Part shown: positions 32,501-40,036 of the stretch, piece after piece
Position numbering within the stretch: the first letter of the stretch is position 1
Layout: each line of letters begins with the position of its first letter
NCBI GenBank assembly: GCA_963281255.1
Contig: OY725493.1
Location: 4,929,857 to 4,993,856 of the forward strand
Length of the DNA stretch: 64,000 bases
Direction of reading: 5' to 3'
DNA from: Aphrocallistes beatrix
Lineage: Eukaryota; Porifera; Hexactinellida; Sceptrulophora; Aphrocallistidae
Notes under the pieces: generated by a model
What the model was told of the DNA's origin: nothing
Databases searched by the model: none
What the model saw: only the letters and a program-made list of their open reading frames with translations
Made by a program: the position numbers and the translations under genes

Positions 32501-32603
32501 TGGCGGTACGGGCCATCGAGTCGGGGATGATAACGTATACGCCGGTCCGGAGATGGGAGGGAATGACCTGCCCGCTTGGCCCGGTCAGCCAGGATTCCTT
32601 TGA
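26538..32603 (+). CDS. ZNFX1: ZNFX1-type SF1 helicase with NFX1 zinc fingers and RZ finger (copy 1)
   Basis: A 2021-residue protein (human ZNFX1 about 1918). ZNFX1 is a cytosolic dsRNA-binding helicase in antiviral defence of vertebrates and in small-RNA inheritance granules of nematodes. The N-terminus is Gln/Asn/Gly-rich; helical repeats follow, including EVYLDIHFKLLREDM. The SF1/UPF1-like core has Walker A GPPGTGKT (about 584), EEAAE (about 1107), HRMRPEIS (about 1175), DKYQGEENE (about 1288) and SRAKQGF (about 1326). A Ser/Asp-rich loop of over 200 residues interrupts it. Then come NFX1-type Cys/His fingers (about 1390-1680), a RING-like C/H cluster ending CPNCKTPI, and a C-terminal RZ finger (RCRNGHLYGIGDCGG, then CNECGAPIGG) shared with RNF213, linked to ubiquitin transfer. 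The 6.1 kb frame has no intron. A paralog lies 7.4 kb downstream. Confidence 0.93.
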   Translation: MSDHSSGDRSHHSGQFRAANQGYGAGPPTAPPQQFQYGASFHSIASNPQPMPRHVSQGGNGNPSAMTQSIPTHTNAYQNPNQNRSDSRAFQRNPQDGQRRGGKGEKKGPFWKGKQLADKEEQLKYIGHCRKWMRDDDKSKLVQMIRDASEPLESMVNCQQLDHDVIEKLLEILTCENLILPLPYEKNSVLQIFSKVINSQLILSIANIQEYCNDLFEHFQAGPYHSMKTENVYKLLEHLLSLHESESAVLWPLIRSLHFNQEAYLDQLPGKLTEDINELHVRCKKLQERTKEIKKKKAENKQFVEESTDYGSPYKEMDILPSKSEITKPDHTKLRKLMVTGEYPSAEVYLDIHFKLLREDMIRPMRQGIQNFLNDRNVRKELYMYEYVRIVEMYCEQRQGLLYRITFTTCNVRDPTKIKWDRVQRLKFGTLLCILTYGANNQPSFDNPIWAVVAHRDEKELTDYSRISIRFQEGFKPEFEFNKDYFIVESRQVYYEAYFHTLTVLKEMTPETIPMKEILLGRTKKCDPPRYLNLESHYVFENIFPDSPLIPVLGHWPHTSDFLDSSQYRALELALTKEVALIQGPPGTGKTYVGAHALRVILATRQHIIKNSPKFDIEALRDESASEDWIHAFQEMAQKHPSLPPYPDQALYKSLCEYPILILTYTNHALDQFLEYLLPFEKNIIRIGTRSENEELKEKTLPKFMKQVFDNKLMIPDHEKKLRYRTFDLQKELKSKQGVIKEASKKLCGQKLYEEDFRKFLDPRQCASLFEPEKEGFKRVGKQGENKIDLWLNQHAPHQRKSGRVVGTRNDNNSRGKNKNKEKGKPVSMSNRYAALGDNFDEDEMESNVDERRREFLKDLELLPPQDQAQPPQSPLNAPPPIPVPRTLITPDFNDFGFGNFDDPGRHSLSNAPHTQRNYVRNLSNVNQPPFDDAMRSPLSSRPDSPISIASVATTDIIESLHEDNFLHHDSDDDDAVDEPFQAFYDDLRGFNNALTMEQARDMYFVDTQTGAEVLPDNIMNCEDLWSLKHDERRKLYDFMFERRKQENDQILTGMSNDYTRVMQELQEKQRQLDVYVLKQAAIVGMTTTGAARHSELLMELHPRIIFVEEAAEVLEAHILACLSQSVEHLILIGDHQQLRPSNAVYDLSLKYNLDVSLFERLVNNQVEHVTLTTQHRMRPEISALIKPIYPNLRDYPDVYNYKRIRGVGSDIFFIDHRQDEDRLQDDSTSHTNSYEAEFIAHFAKYLLKQGYESTEITILTFYMGQKFKILDYIRKLGITVKIRCTTVDKYQGEENEIIIFSVVRSNHENKIGYCRVDNRVCVALSRAKQGFYIIGNADCLKKAPSDTKLWTKVIHTFGVNLGPSLPLSCQNHPKTTTMVCKAKDFEKVKNGGCDMPCNMRLICGHQCQQVCHPDGHEEVKCYKDCNRIHEPCKHPCVRPNGRVKKCYEECDGCLYPVQKMLDECGHTKDLPCSVDPVHSLCDFPCQQILPCNHPCPSKCGEACKDALCTQNVTVTLQCEHNLNVPCYDSENLLTLPCKEKCDAILDCGCPCPGTCAKCLHGTKHVPCNRSCDNPLICSHPCLEKCHRPKVCSPCTLGCINHCPHTQCGLPCGELCVSCIERCGWACRHYRCSKLCFEPCDRDRCNYDCMRMRKCGHPCMGLCGEPCPNICKICDPKHECFDIFFGNEDDDDARFLVLEDCGHIFEVSGFDYWMDVQKGGKENTGKVQLPFCPNCKTPIRKNLRYGKIIKEALLNVEDVKRRVINEMRKNIIVNCGEIANSIQLNYLQLHFAQNAIVQYLAKCSDIARKCDHRKLYTILDLLKIFADLYDTPEHIWRNCQAHKAFLTAHKVEKILEIPICHKNDELHLLDLQKLSQRCLLSSLFTAIEPIVTEDKSQFTHLRNRFTSSLIQHSSSSTELIHDCELFLANVKLKYKYAPVTEQERLQIARAVDVNRGGWYRCRNGHLYGIGDCGGAIEQAKCNECGAPIGGTGHRVGDDNVYAGPEMGGNDLPAWPGQPGFL

Positions 32604-33361
32604 TATGGTTTCCAACTATTGTATCCTAAAAGGTGTGTTTGGTTCATCAGATATTTTGTGGTTTAGGCACATACTTAGCTATTTCCTTAGAACTCTAGGT
32701 ATCGTATCTCTATGTTTCTCCTACTTCTTAGTCGTTATTAGTCAGCTCGCTTGTTTCAAGCCTAGAATAGAGCTCGTAGATCCCCTACTTACTTAGCTTA
32801 GCGTAAAAAGAGATAATTTTACTTGTATCAATCTAGGACTGATAACTTTTTTTGTTTTTTGTATTTTTTCTATTACCATGTATGTGCCTAGCCTGGCTTC
32901 TCTTGGGAAATGGGGACTAGGATAATTAGGGAATTTATAGCCTTTAGTTTTGGTTACTATAACTCCCTTGTTTAAATGGTTAATAACGTTGCATATACAC
33001 AGACAAATACAAAACCGTTCCAACTACAATATATCTCTACCCTCCAATCCCAGGTTATACTCATGCTTGTACAAAAAGCAACCTAGTTATATCTTGGTAG
33101 AGTTATCTGGCTGCTGACCACCAGTTTTAAGACATTCAATCTCTGACCATATTCTATTGTGTTTTATTACATTGTCTGGACAATCACTAAACGAGTATTA
33201 TATTCTCATTTAACTCGTTCATAGAGTGCATTTACTCTGGTAGGCTCAACGCCACCAACTAACCAGAACGTTATCGGCATTATTAGAATTTGAAAATACT
33301 CTAATTTCTACATATTCAATACTAGCTAGTATATACTTAGTTTTAATTACTAACTGCGAAT
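32604..33361. other. Gap between ZNFX1 copy 1 and the EF-hand septin
   Basis: No gene visible. It holds the ZNFX1 3' UTR and the septin upstream region. Confidence 0.5.
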
Positions 33362-34780
33362 ATGGGAGAAGAAGGAGAGCAATTTATACTTTCGCAGGCA
33401 CAATGCGATTTCTTGGCGCGTTCCTTCCACAAGCATGACCCAGATGAAAAGGGGTTTATCAATATGGATGATTTGGTGATAGTGACGCAGGAAATCCTCG
33501 GCAACGAGATCAGGAGCTCCGAGCTCCAAGCTATCCGTCTGAAGGGGGAGGGGTGCTCCACTGAGGGATTCGTAAACTTCTCTAACTTCACAAAGATAAT
33601 GCGGGAGCACATGGCTTCTACGACTAGATGGGGCGGTCTGAAAAGCAAACTCCAGGCAAGCTTCTTCCTAGAGTTTTCCTTTCCATAAATATTTGTAATT
33701 ACAATTTTTATAATTAGGCATTCGTCGGATTTGACAGTATCCAAGACCAGTTGAAGGAAAAAGCTCTAAAGCGAGGATTCGAATTCAACTTGATGGTTGT
33801 AGGGGAGAGCGGTTTGGGCAAAAGTACCATGATTAACACTCTTTTTCGCGGCTCTGTTAGTCGACAGAGTTGCATCCCTCATCCAGACCCACCTCCACCA
33901 ACAGTTCGCATCAACTCCGTATGTCACGTGATCGAAGAGAAATCTGTCCATCTGAAACTCTCCATTACTGACACGCCAGGATTCGGAGACCAGATCAACA
34001 ACTTAAAGAGCTGGGAACCGATTTTGGAATATGTCAATAATCAGTTTGAGCTATACCTCAATGAAGAGGTTAGTTTGTTCCCAGTTAAACCCTAGTCCAT
34101 AGTCCAACTGTCCTTATAACTTCTTCCGATGTAGGTAAGCATCAATCGAAAGAAATTTATACCAGATACACGCATTCATTGTTGCCTGTACTTCATCCCT
34201 CCCACTGGGCACTGTCTCCGTCCGTTAGACATTGAGTTCATGAAGAAACTGGATAAACATGTCAACATCGTACCAGTCATTGCCAAGAGTGATACTTTGA
34301 CGATAGAGGAGAGACAAGCTTTCAAACAGAGAATCCGGGACGATATTTCGCACCATAAAATCCGGATATACCCCACTGGGTATGAGACTGATGATGAGGA
34401 TGAAACCACTGCAAATGCGGCCATTGACAAGTTTCTACCTTTCGCGATTATAGGAAGTGATCAACTACATCAGGTATGATTAACTTGAATGAATGTAATG
34501 ACTTCATGACATGTTCCCTGATAATGCATTGAATTAGGTTAATGGAAAGAAGATCCTCGCTCGTAAGACTAAATGGGGCGTGATCGAGGTTGAGAATCCA
34601 CTCCATTGTGAGTTTGTGAACCTACGCAACATGCTGATTAAAACCCGGATGCTGGATCTGAAGGAGACCACTGATAAGGTGCACTACGAGAATTACAGAC
34701 GACAGAGGTTGCAATCTCCAAGAGATCTTATAGGTACTATAAATACGAAAAACACAGCAACACATTATTTGAATTTATGA
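33362..34780 (+). CDS. Septin with an N-terminal EF-hand-like domain
   Basis: Four exons, 33362-33655, 33718-34068, 34135-34473 and 34538-34780, all phase 0, give 408 residues. Exon 1 (98 residues) reads as an EF-hand pair: the first loop DPDEKGFINMDD has Asp at 1, 3 and 12, Gly at 6 and Ile at 8; the second (around GCSTEGFVNFSNF) is poor. Exons 2-4 are a full septin GTPase: FNLMVVGESGLGKSTMINTL (G1), DTPGFGD (G3), AKSD (G4), then the septin unique element ending NPLHCEFVNLRNMLIKTRML. There is no C-terminal coiled coil, as in the SEPT3/9 group. Septins polymerise into filaments and cages at cytokinetic furrows, cilia and around intracellular bacteria. Intron 1 is GC-AG (CAG|GCAAGC). The EF-hand could make filament assembly calcium-sensitive; that is inference. 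Confidence 0.88.
33656..33717 (+). other. GC-AG intron in the septin gene
   Basis: The donor is CAG|GCAAGC and the acceptor ATTAG. It is the only splice that keeps frame between the EF-hand exon and the septin exon; the nearest GT (in GCGGTCTG) gives a stop soon after the join. If the intron is retained, translation ends at 33688 and leaves a 107-residue EF-hand-only protein. Confidence 0.8.
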
Positions 34781-35379
34781 TTAGATATCACATATTTCCA
34801 CTAAAAATAGCTTCGTAGCATTATTGAGTGATTATATACAATTGCACCAGTCATGTGTGTCCTATTTTTAAAAAATGATTAGTGTGTCAATTTCGGAAAT
34901 AGCTTTTCTAAAAACTTATGACAATGCTGCAATTGAGAAAAATATTTGATGTCAAATAATGTGTTGAATATTTCCATTTAGATCCTCTCTCTTCGCATGA
35001 CAACTAATCCCTACATCCAGTTTGAAGCTGCTTAACTCTAGTGTAAATATCCCTTTAGCTTATCATATTCAACTGGTCTAGGTGTAACAATTCGTTATGT
35101 AGTATGTAGCTATTATTATTTATATATATATTGCTTCCTTTGTTTGTACATGTTATCATTATTACTGATTGATCATGATTTGACTATTGATTTTATTTGG
35201 ATACTATTCTCTATTTCAATGTCGATATGAGTACTCAATTGTGTCTCGTGTTTATTACTGATCACACCCACCATATATTCTGAACTCAATCAACACCATT
35301 AATTAGTTCATTTAACTCGTTTTTGAGGATATATACTAAACTGATATCAAATTAGGGACGAAATTGAGTTATCAAGTCA
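34781..35379. other. Gap between septin and the first small paralog
   Basis: AT-rich, with a short TA run near 35120. No coding sequence or clear repeat. Confidence 0.5.
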
Positions 35380-36018
35380 ATGTCGTTCGTCTCAAAGATC
35401 CACAGTGATGGTTTGCTGAAAGGAAGTGCTAACTATCTGACATCCTTTATGGAATCTGATTCAGATTCAGAAGGGTTTGAATCTATCGAATCAGCTCAGA
35501 CTGATGACTTCCAAGATACTGAGTCGTATCACATACCGATTCACTTCTTACACATCCCAGCAATCCATGCTCCATTAGGCAGTATGCCACCAGCAATTCC
35601 CCTAGTCCCAGTCACGAGCGAATCTATTGCACACAGCCCCAATGGACGTCCTTCACATCTCTGTCAGAGTAGGAATGGAGAGTATTTCTTGCGTTGTATC
35701 CAGGAGTCGCGTTGTAAACTGGTTACCATTAGCAGTAGGGGTATGTTCCTCCTACAAGAATCTCCACCCAACCCTATAGGCGGTGCATTACGCTCTCTTA
35801 TCTCTAAAGCCGAGAGCATCGCTCTAAACACGATGGGAGAATTCCAACAGTTGTGTAAAGAGAATATGAATCCAGTCAGCGGGAAGAAGAGGCCAGTGTC
35901 TGCTGAATTGGAGAGTGTGTGGTGTAAGATTTCGCAATCTGTAACTGATCTTCTTAGAAGGTTTGATGAAGTAGATGATCTCTATGATGAAAACGGGTGG
36001 AAGGAATCATCAGATTAG
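35380..36018 (+). CDS. Small helical protein, paralog A (possibly Spot14/MIG12-related)
   Basis: A 212-residue intronless protein. The first half is acidic and Ser-rich (ESDSDSEGFESIES) and then Pro-rich. The second half (about 105-208) is helical and aligns with the protein encoded at 37469-38098: L-Q-E-x-PP, then KAESIALNTMGEFQQLCKEN here and SAERLASSTLGDFTKLCKAT there, and WCKISQSVTDLLRRFDEVDDLYDENG here and WAAIQKMLTEIYLKFDVIDSIYKKSG there. A Y-x-L helix, a PPP segment and a terminal amphipathic helix recall THRSP/MID1IP1 (Spot 14), regulators of acetyl-CoA carboxylase polymerisation, but the match is weak. It ends 155 bases from the convergent exonuclease gene. Confidence 0.6.
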   Translation: MSFVSKIHSDGLLKGSANYLTSFMESDSDSEGFESIESAQTDDFQDTESYHIPIHFLHIPAIHAPLGSMPPAIPLVPVTSESIAHSPNGRPSHLCQSRNGEYFLRCIQESRCKLVTISSRGMFLLQESPPNPIGGALRSLISKAESIALNTMGEFQQLCKENMNPVSGKKRPVSAELESVWCKISQSVTDLLRRFDEVDDLYDENGWKESSD

Positions 36019-36173
36019 AACTATTATATTATTTGTTTAATTATTATTAAGATGTATTCAATATTAGTAAAAAAATTTGTATCTCATTACTGCAGTGTTT
36101 GATCAAGTTCCTAAAAGATACTTTGTTCCATAAATATAATTTAAGTTCGTTTAACCAATAAATAAGAAAGTGA

Positions 36174-37115
36174 TTAGGTGCTCTGTGACGTTGCTTTCAG
36201 GAATTTGGGATAGAGGTTTAGGTGATGGATGATGCAGATGAGTGCCATGACGTCATCGCATGATCGATGGAGGGTTAGCTTCTTCAGTAGCATTCTGCTT
36301 GTATGTATCATCGCATCGCGGGAGAAATAATGTAGCCATTTTTCTTCCTCTTCACCTCTCCCAAGTTGCGGTAGATCGAATATCGGCCATTGGAGCTTAG
36401 CATCTGATAATTCAGAATATCGCCTTGCTAGCATCTGAACTAACTTGTCAAGAGTGAAAGGCTTTTCTTTTTTAATGAACCACAGCTTGGCTGATTCCGT
36501 CATATCAGCGGGACAAGGGTGACGTAACACCTGTAGTACGTTAGGGATACTCCGGATGGTTGGGAGAGAATCGATCCAACCTGCAAAGTTCATTTGAGAA
36601 ATAAACGACTCGAGAAGGTTCAAGTTGTCCAACTGAAAATCGAGGATTAACTTGTCGAACCTTAGTGCATTATGCGCTACGAAGTAGACACGTCTATCCT
36701 TGTAGATCTTTTTCTTCCACAAGACAAGCTTGCTGGCACCCTCATCTAGCGAGACAGCTTCAACTCTCTTGGCTAGCCCAGTTTCACTCTTGAGGTAGTA
36801 GCAGCCATGTGAGTAGTTGGTGTAGAACTTCTGTAAGTATGCGCACTTCTTCAAAGTATTGCGAAACGCGCCGGGATCTGTGGGTTGCGTGTAAAAGCTA
36901 ACCGTATTCATTGGATGGGCTAATTTCTCCAATGGAGCGAACCCGATTTGAAGTATTTGTGGGATATAGAGATCCTCACCCATAATTTTACTCTCTGTGA
37001 TCAGCCCATCCGTCTCCAGGTCAATAACAATAAATCCTGGTTCTGCGCTGTCGACATGGGTGGAGAGAGTATCTCTAGGAACTTGGAGTGTAGATGTAGG
37101 CTCTTTACTTGCCAT
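36174..37115 (-). CDS. DEDDh 3'-5' exonuclease, TREX-like
   Basis: A 313-residue protein on the - strand. The three exonuclease motifs are complete: Exo I IVIDLETDGLI (D and E), Exo II VAHNALRFDKLIL (N and D), and Exo III HYFSRDAMIHT, where His is five residues before Asp as in the DEDDh class. FTLDKLVQMLARRY occupies the place of the TREX GYRLGSL helix. TREX proteins degrade DNA ends and limit cytosolic DNA sensing; other DEDDh members trim RNA, so the substrate is open. No C-terminal membrane helix is seen, in contrast to TREX1. The frame extends to 37202, but the ATG at 37115 has the best context (AAGATGG) and follows TTACTTAAG. The gene lies between two paralogous + strand genes and is divergent from the second (353 bases apart). 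Confidence 0.75.
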   Translation of the reverse strand: MASKEPTSTLQVPRDTLSTHVDSAEPGFIVIDLETDGLITESKIMGEDLYIPQILQIGFAPLEKLAHPMNTVSFYTQPTDPGAFRNTLKKCAYLQKFYTNYSHGCYYLKSETGLAKRVEAVSLDEGASKLVLWKKKIYKDRRVYFVAHNALRFDKLILDFQLDNLNLLESFISQMNFAGWIDSLPTIRSIPNVLQVLRHPCPADMTESAKLWFIKKEKPFTLDKLVQMLARRYSELSDAKLQWPIFDLPQLGRGEEEEKWLHYFSRDAMIHTSRMLLKKLTLHRSCDDVMALICIIHHLNLYPKFLKATSQST

Positions 37116-37468
37116 CTTAAGTAATTTTCTAGCAATTGCATAGTTACTAAAATTAATATTCAATTTCATCACCACGAGAAATTTGAAACTTAGATAGTAC
37201 ATCAGTATTTAAACCGAATTTTTTGTAATGTTAGAAGAACGCACTCGACGTTCGTTTGGAATATAAGTTAATTGTTTACGATAAATTTTTTTCTTCTGAG
37301 AGTTTATTGAGTATATCTAAACTCACGTAAGGTAAGTACGCAGTTAATTTATATGTCAACCCCTGTACTTTCATGGTTTAATTAACTAGAAAACATACTT
37401 CTATAACCTCATCACAAAATCATAAGGTATAAATATAGTTGTGAAGGGAAATTGTGATAAGTATTAAC
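37116..37468. promoter_or_regulatory. Divergent promoter region, exonuclease (-) and paralog B (+)
   Basis: The 353 bases between two head-to-head ATGs must contain both promoters. The sequence is AT-rich; CATAAGGTATAAATATAG near 37420 has a TATA-like core about 45 bases before the paralog B ATG. Confidence 0.45.
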
Positions 37469-38098
37469 ATGGAGTCCAAATTACTTTACAAAAGGAGGAT
37501 ATTCAATCGCAGACAATCATTTGTTCAACTCGAAATCCACAAGAAGCATAGAAGAGTTTCAATTGAGATACATACATACAAAATTAATCCAGTAACAACA
37601 GTTGATGAAGACTCAGATGCGAATAACTTCGTTGAACAACTTCAAGCATTAGACATAAACCGCAATTTCGAAACATCTTCCGAACCAAATCATTTCATAT
37701 TTCCAGACGAAGTTCCTCTCTATCGACGTGTCAACGAGTTAAGAGCATGGCAATGCTCCGAGTCTGTTGTCATGAATAGTCCTGAGTATTATAGGAGGTG
37801 TGTCAGGTTGGCGAGAGCTAATCTAGTAAGTCTGATGTGTGGAGCGACGGAAATGTTGCAGGAAAAACCGCCTCCTTCAGTGAGTAAGGAACTGAGAATG
37901 ATTGCATTATCTGCGGAGAGGTTAGCGTCTAGTACGCTGGGAGATTTCACCAAACTCTGTAAGGCCACTCAATTTGAATGTAGTGAAGGAAAAATAGGAA
38001 TAGAATGTGAATGGGCAGCTATTCAAAAGATGTTGACTGAAATTTACCTAAAGTTTGATGTTATTGACTCCATCTATAAAAAGAGTGGCAGTCATTGA
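37469..38098 (+). CDS. Small helical protein, paralog B
   Basis: A 209-residue intronless protein. The N-terminus is basic (KLLYKRRIFNRRQS) rather than acidic as in paralog A. The C-terminal 100 residues align with paralog A: ANLVSLMCGATEMLQEKPPP, ERLASSTLGDFTKLCKAT, then WAAIQKMLTEIYLKFDVIDS. The helix YYRRCVRLARANLV before the PPP segment resembles the YxHYVLLKSIRNDI helix of MID1IP1 (MIG12), the basis for suggesting a Spot14-type protein; I hold that loosely. The ATG at 37469 is used; the frame opens earlier without ATG. The two paralogs flank the exonuclease gene, which implies either duplication around it or later inversion of that gene. Confidence 0.6.
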   Translation: MESKLLYKRRIFNRRQSFVQLEIHKKHRRVSIEIHTYKINPVTTVDEDSDANNFVEQLQALDINRNFETSSEPNHFIFPDEVPLYRRVNELRAWQCSESVVMNSPEYYRRCVRLARANLVSLMCGATEMLQEKPPPSVSKELRMIALSAERLASSTLGDFTKLCKATQFECSEGKIGIECEWAAIQKMLTEIYLKFDVIDSIYKKSGSH

Positions 38099-38222
38099 TT
38101 CCAAAATTTTCTGTATTGACTTTGTTATTATTTGTAAAAATATTGTGTGAACTTACCAGGTACGAGATAAAATATATTTTATGATATTTTTAGAATCTAT
38201 AATTTAACGAACTTGGAGTCCA

Positions 38223-39518
38223 ATGCCCCTATATCTCACCATAAACGCAGGGGAACAGTTCCTGATACGGGAAAAGGGTACGGGTCGCGCCTACATAGTA
38301 GAGGGGCCACAGGAGATTAATACGTTTAGAAAGACATACCGTCGCCTCTACCCAACCGCTGCCTCAGAAAGGCAGTACATCTACATTTCTGAGATAAACG
38401 GCGAAGTGAAACACATCCCTGGTCCATCTCTAATATTTTCCAATCCCATGATACATTTGCAAGTTCAGTGTCAGGAAGGAATCGCGCTCGATTCTACTTC
38501 AGCTGTTGTTGTTTACAAACGAATCTCAGAGTCGAAAGAGGTGGAGCAGAGGATAGTTTTCGGACCTACCTTATTCATACCGAGCTCTGAAGAGTGGCTG
38601 CATAACTTCTCATGGCATGGAGCTATGAAAGACAATAAGACTGCATATCTCCCAAATCTGAACCAATTCACTGTAAGACATTAAACGGATGATAGTAGTA
38701 CGAGATTTACTAAAATGACGAAATGCACACTCTTGTAGGTTCTCAAGATCATCCCAGATCAAATGTACTTTAACGTGAATGATGCCCGCACCAAAGACGA
38801 CGCTGTGATCCGCATAAAATTGATGATTTTCTACGAACTGAGAGAAGTCACCATCATGTTGAAGCAGACGGCGGATCCCATTGCTGACATTATCAATGCT
38901 ATATCTTCTGATGCAATCACTTTCTTGGCTAAAGTGACGTATGAAGAATTTGTAGAGGTAGCGAGCTCACTCAACAACCTGGATAGTTTCCCCAATCTGG
39001 TTTCGCGAGCTAAACGAATGGGCTTCCAGATCAATAAAGTGATTTATCGCGGCTTCAAAGCTGATGATCAGCTACAGAACATTCACGATCAAGCTGTGAG
39101 CAACCGTAATAATTTGAAACTTAACCTAGAGAAGGAAGTGAACACGCAGAAGCAAGAAGAATTCCAGTTACAAGCTGAGAAACAAAAGCTCGAGCTAGAA
39201 AAGAAGGTTGAAGTAGAGCAGTTGAAGAACACTTTTGAGATTGAGAAGCAACAGCTGGCACTTAAACTTGACCTTGCGAAGCGATCTCTCACAGAAGACC
39301 TGAGACAAGAGAGAGAAACTCATGACGCTTCCATTAACAACGAATGGGCTGACTACGAGCAGAAGTTAGCTCATTACAAGATGCTGAAATCGATGGGCGT
39401 AGATCTGACTGAGTATTTACTCAGGGAGAGTCCGCATCCAGGTAAGGTTATTGAGTACGTGTCTGAGAATACTGGTTCCATTCATATCCACCATGGTACG
39501 GATCCAGCTAAGCATTAG
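38223..39518 (+). CDS. Short major-vault-protein-like protein (shoulder/SPFH fold plus cap helix)
   Basis: Two exons, 38223-38672 and 38739-39518, with a 66-bp phase-0 GT-AG intron, give 409 residues. Residues 95-235 resemble the MVP shoulder region: RIVFGPTLFIPSSEEWL parallels RVVFGPELVSLGPEE of human MVP. AVIRIKLMIFYELRE parallels ARLQLQLAYNWHFEV, and INAISSDAITFLAKVTYEEF parallels KAIASRVRGAVASVTFDDF. A long Lys/Glu/Gln helix (about 270-360) follows, like the MVP cap helix. MVP is about 860 residues with nine repeat domains; here at most two repeat-like units precede the shoulder. It could form a small vault-like cage or a membrane SPFH scaffold. Function unknown. It lies between paralog B and ZNFX1 copy 2. 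Confidence 0.65.
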
Positions 39519-40036
39519 CTACCATACTGAGTATCATGTTATAACATTATCTACCTCTCTCTCTATATGTGTGTATATAGGCTTTTAGGATATTTTATTT
39601 CGTTGTTTGAAGACTTATTTATTGTTGTTTCTAAAAATGCCATCTTGAAATATATTTTATCTTAATACATAGAATACTGCAAAATGACTGCATTCTATCA
39701 TTTTATAGTGCTTATAGAGTAGAATCTCAGAATAACGAACACACAGGGGACATGGATTTGTCCTTTGTTAGAGAGATGTCCGCTTCTGGAAAGTGCTTAA
39801 CTATTGCATACGTATGTGGTAAATTCATTCCGTTCCACGAGATTTGTCCGTTGTAGAGGGGTTGTCCGCATTTCGGAGTGTTCGTTTTGGAAACTCCACT
39901 GTATATATATATAAAATAGGAGAAAATTCAAAAAATACTCCAGTTTAATTTGAACCCTAAGTAAATTAGCCTCTTATAGTATAATTACGTACATATTATT
40001 ATATATAATTAGTAATACAAGTTTCCTTATTTGGAA
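39519..40036. other. Gap between MVP-like gene and ZNFX1 copy 2, containing a MITE
   Basis: The MITE at 39717-39901 fills the middle. A TA repeat (39902-39913) follows it. The remainder is AT-rich and non-coding. Confidence 0.6.
39717..39901. mobile_element. 185-bp MITE, pogo/Tc1-mariner type, TA target duplication
   Basis: The left end is GAGTAGAATCTCAGAATAAC followed by GAACAC. The right end, reverse complemented, is CAGTGGAGTTTCCAAAACGA followed by ACAC. They match at about 20 of 24 positions with one two-base gap. TA stands directly outside both ends (39715-39716 and 39902-39903). The interior has further mirrored GTCCGTT/AACGGAC-like motifs (TTGTCCTTTGTTAGAGAG and TTTGTCCGTTGTAGAGG in direct order). 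The size and the lack of a frame mean it is non-autonomous. The CAGT end and TA duplication point to pogo/Tc1-mariner transposases acting in trans. Confidence 0.72.

Noticed and set aside
33343-33744. 133-codon - strand frame opposite the EF-hand exon
   Set aside because: Shadow frame crossing the septin intron; no recognisable domain.
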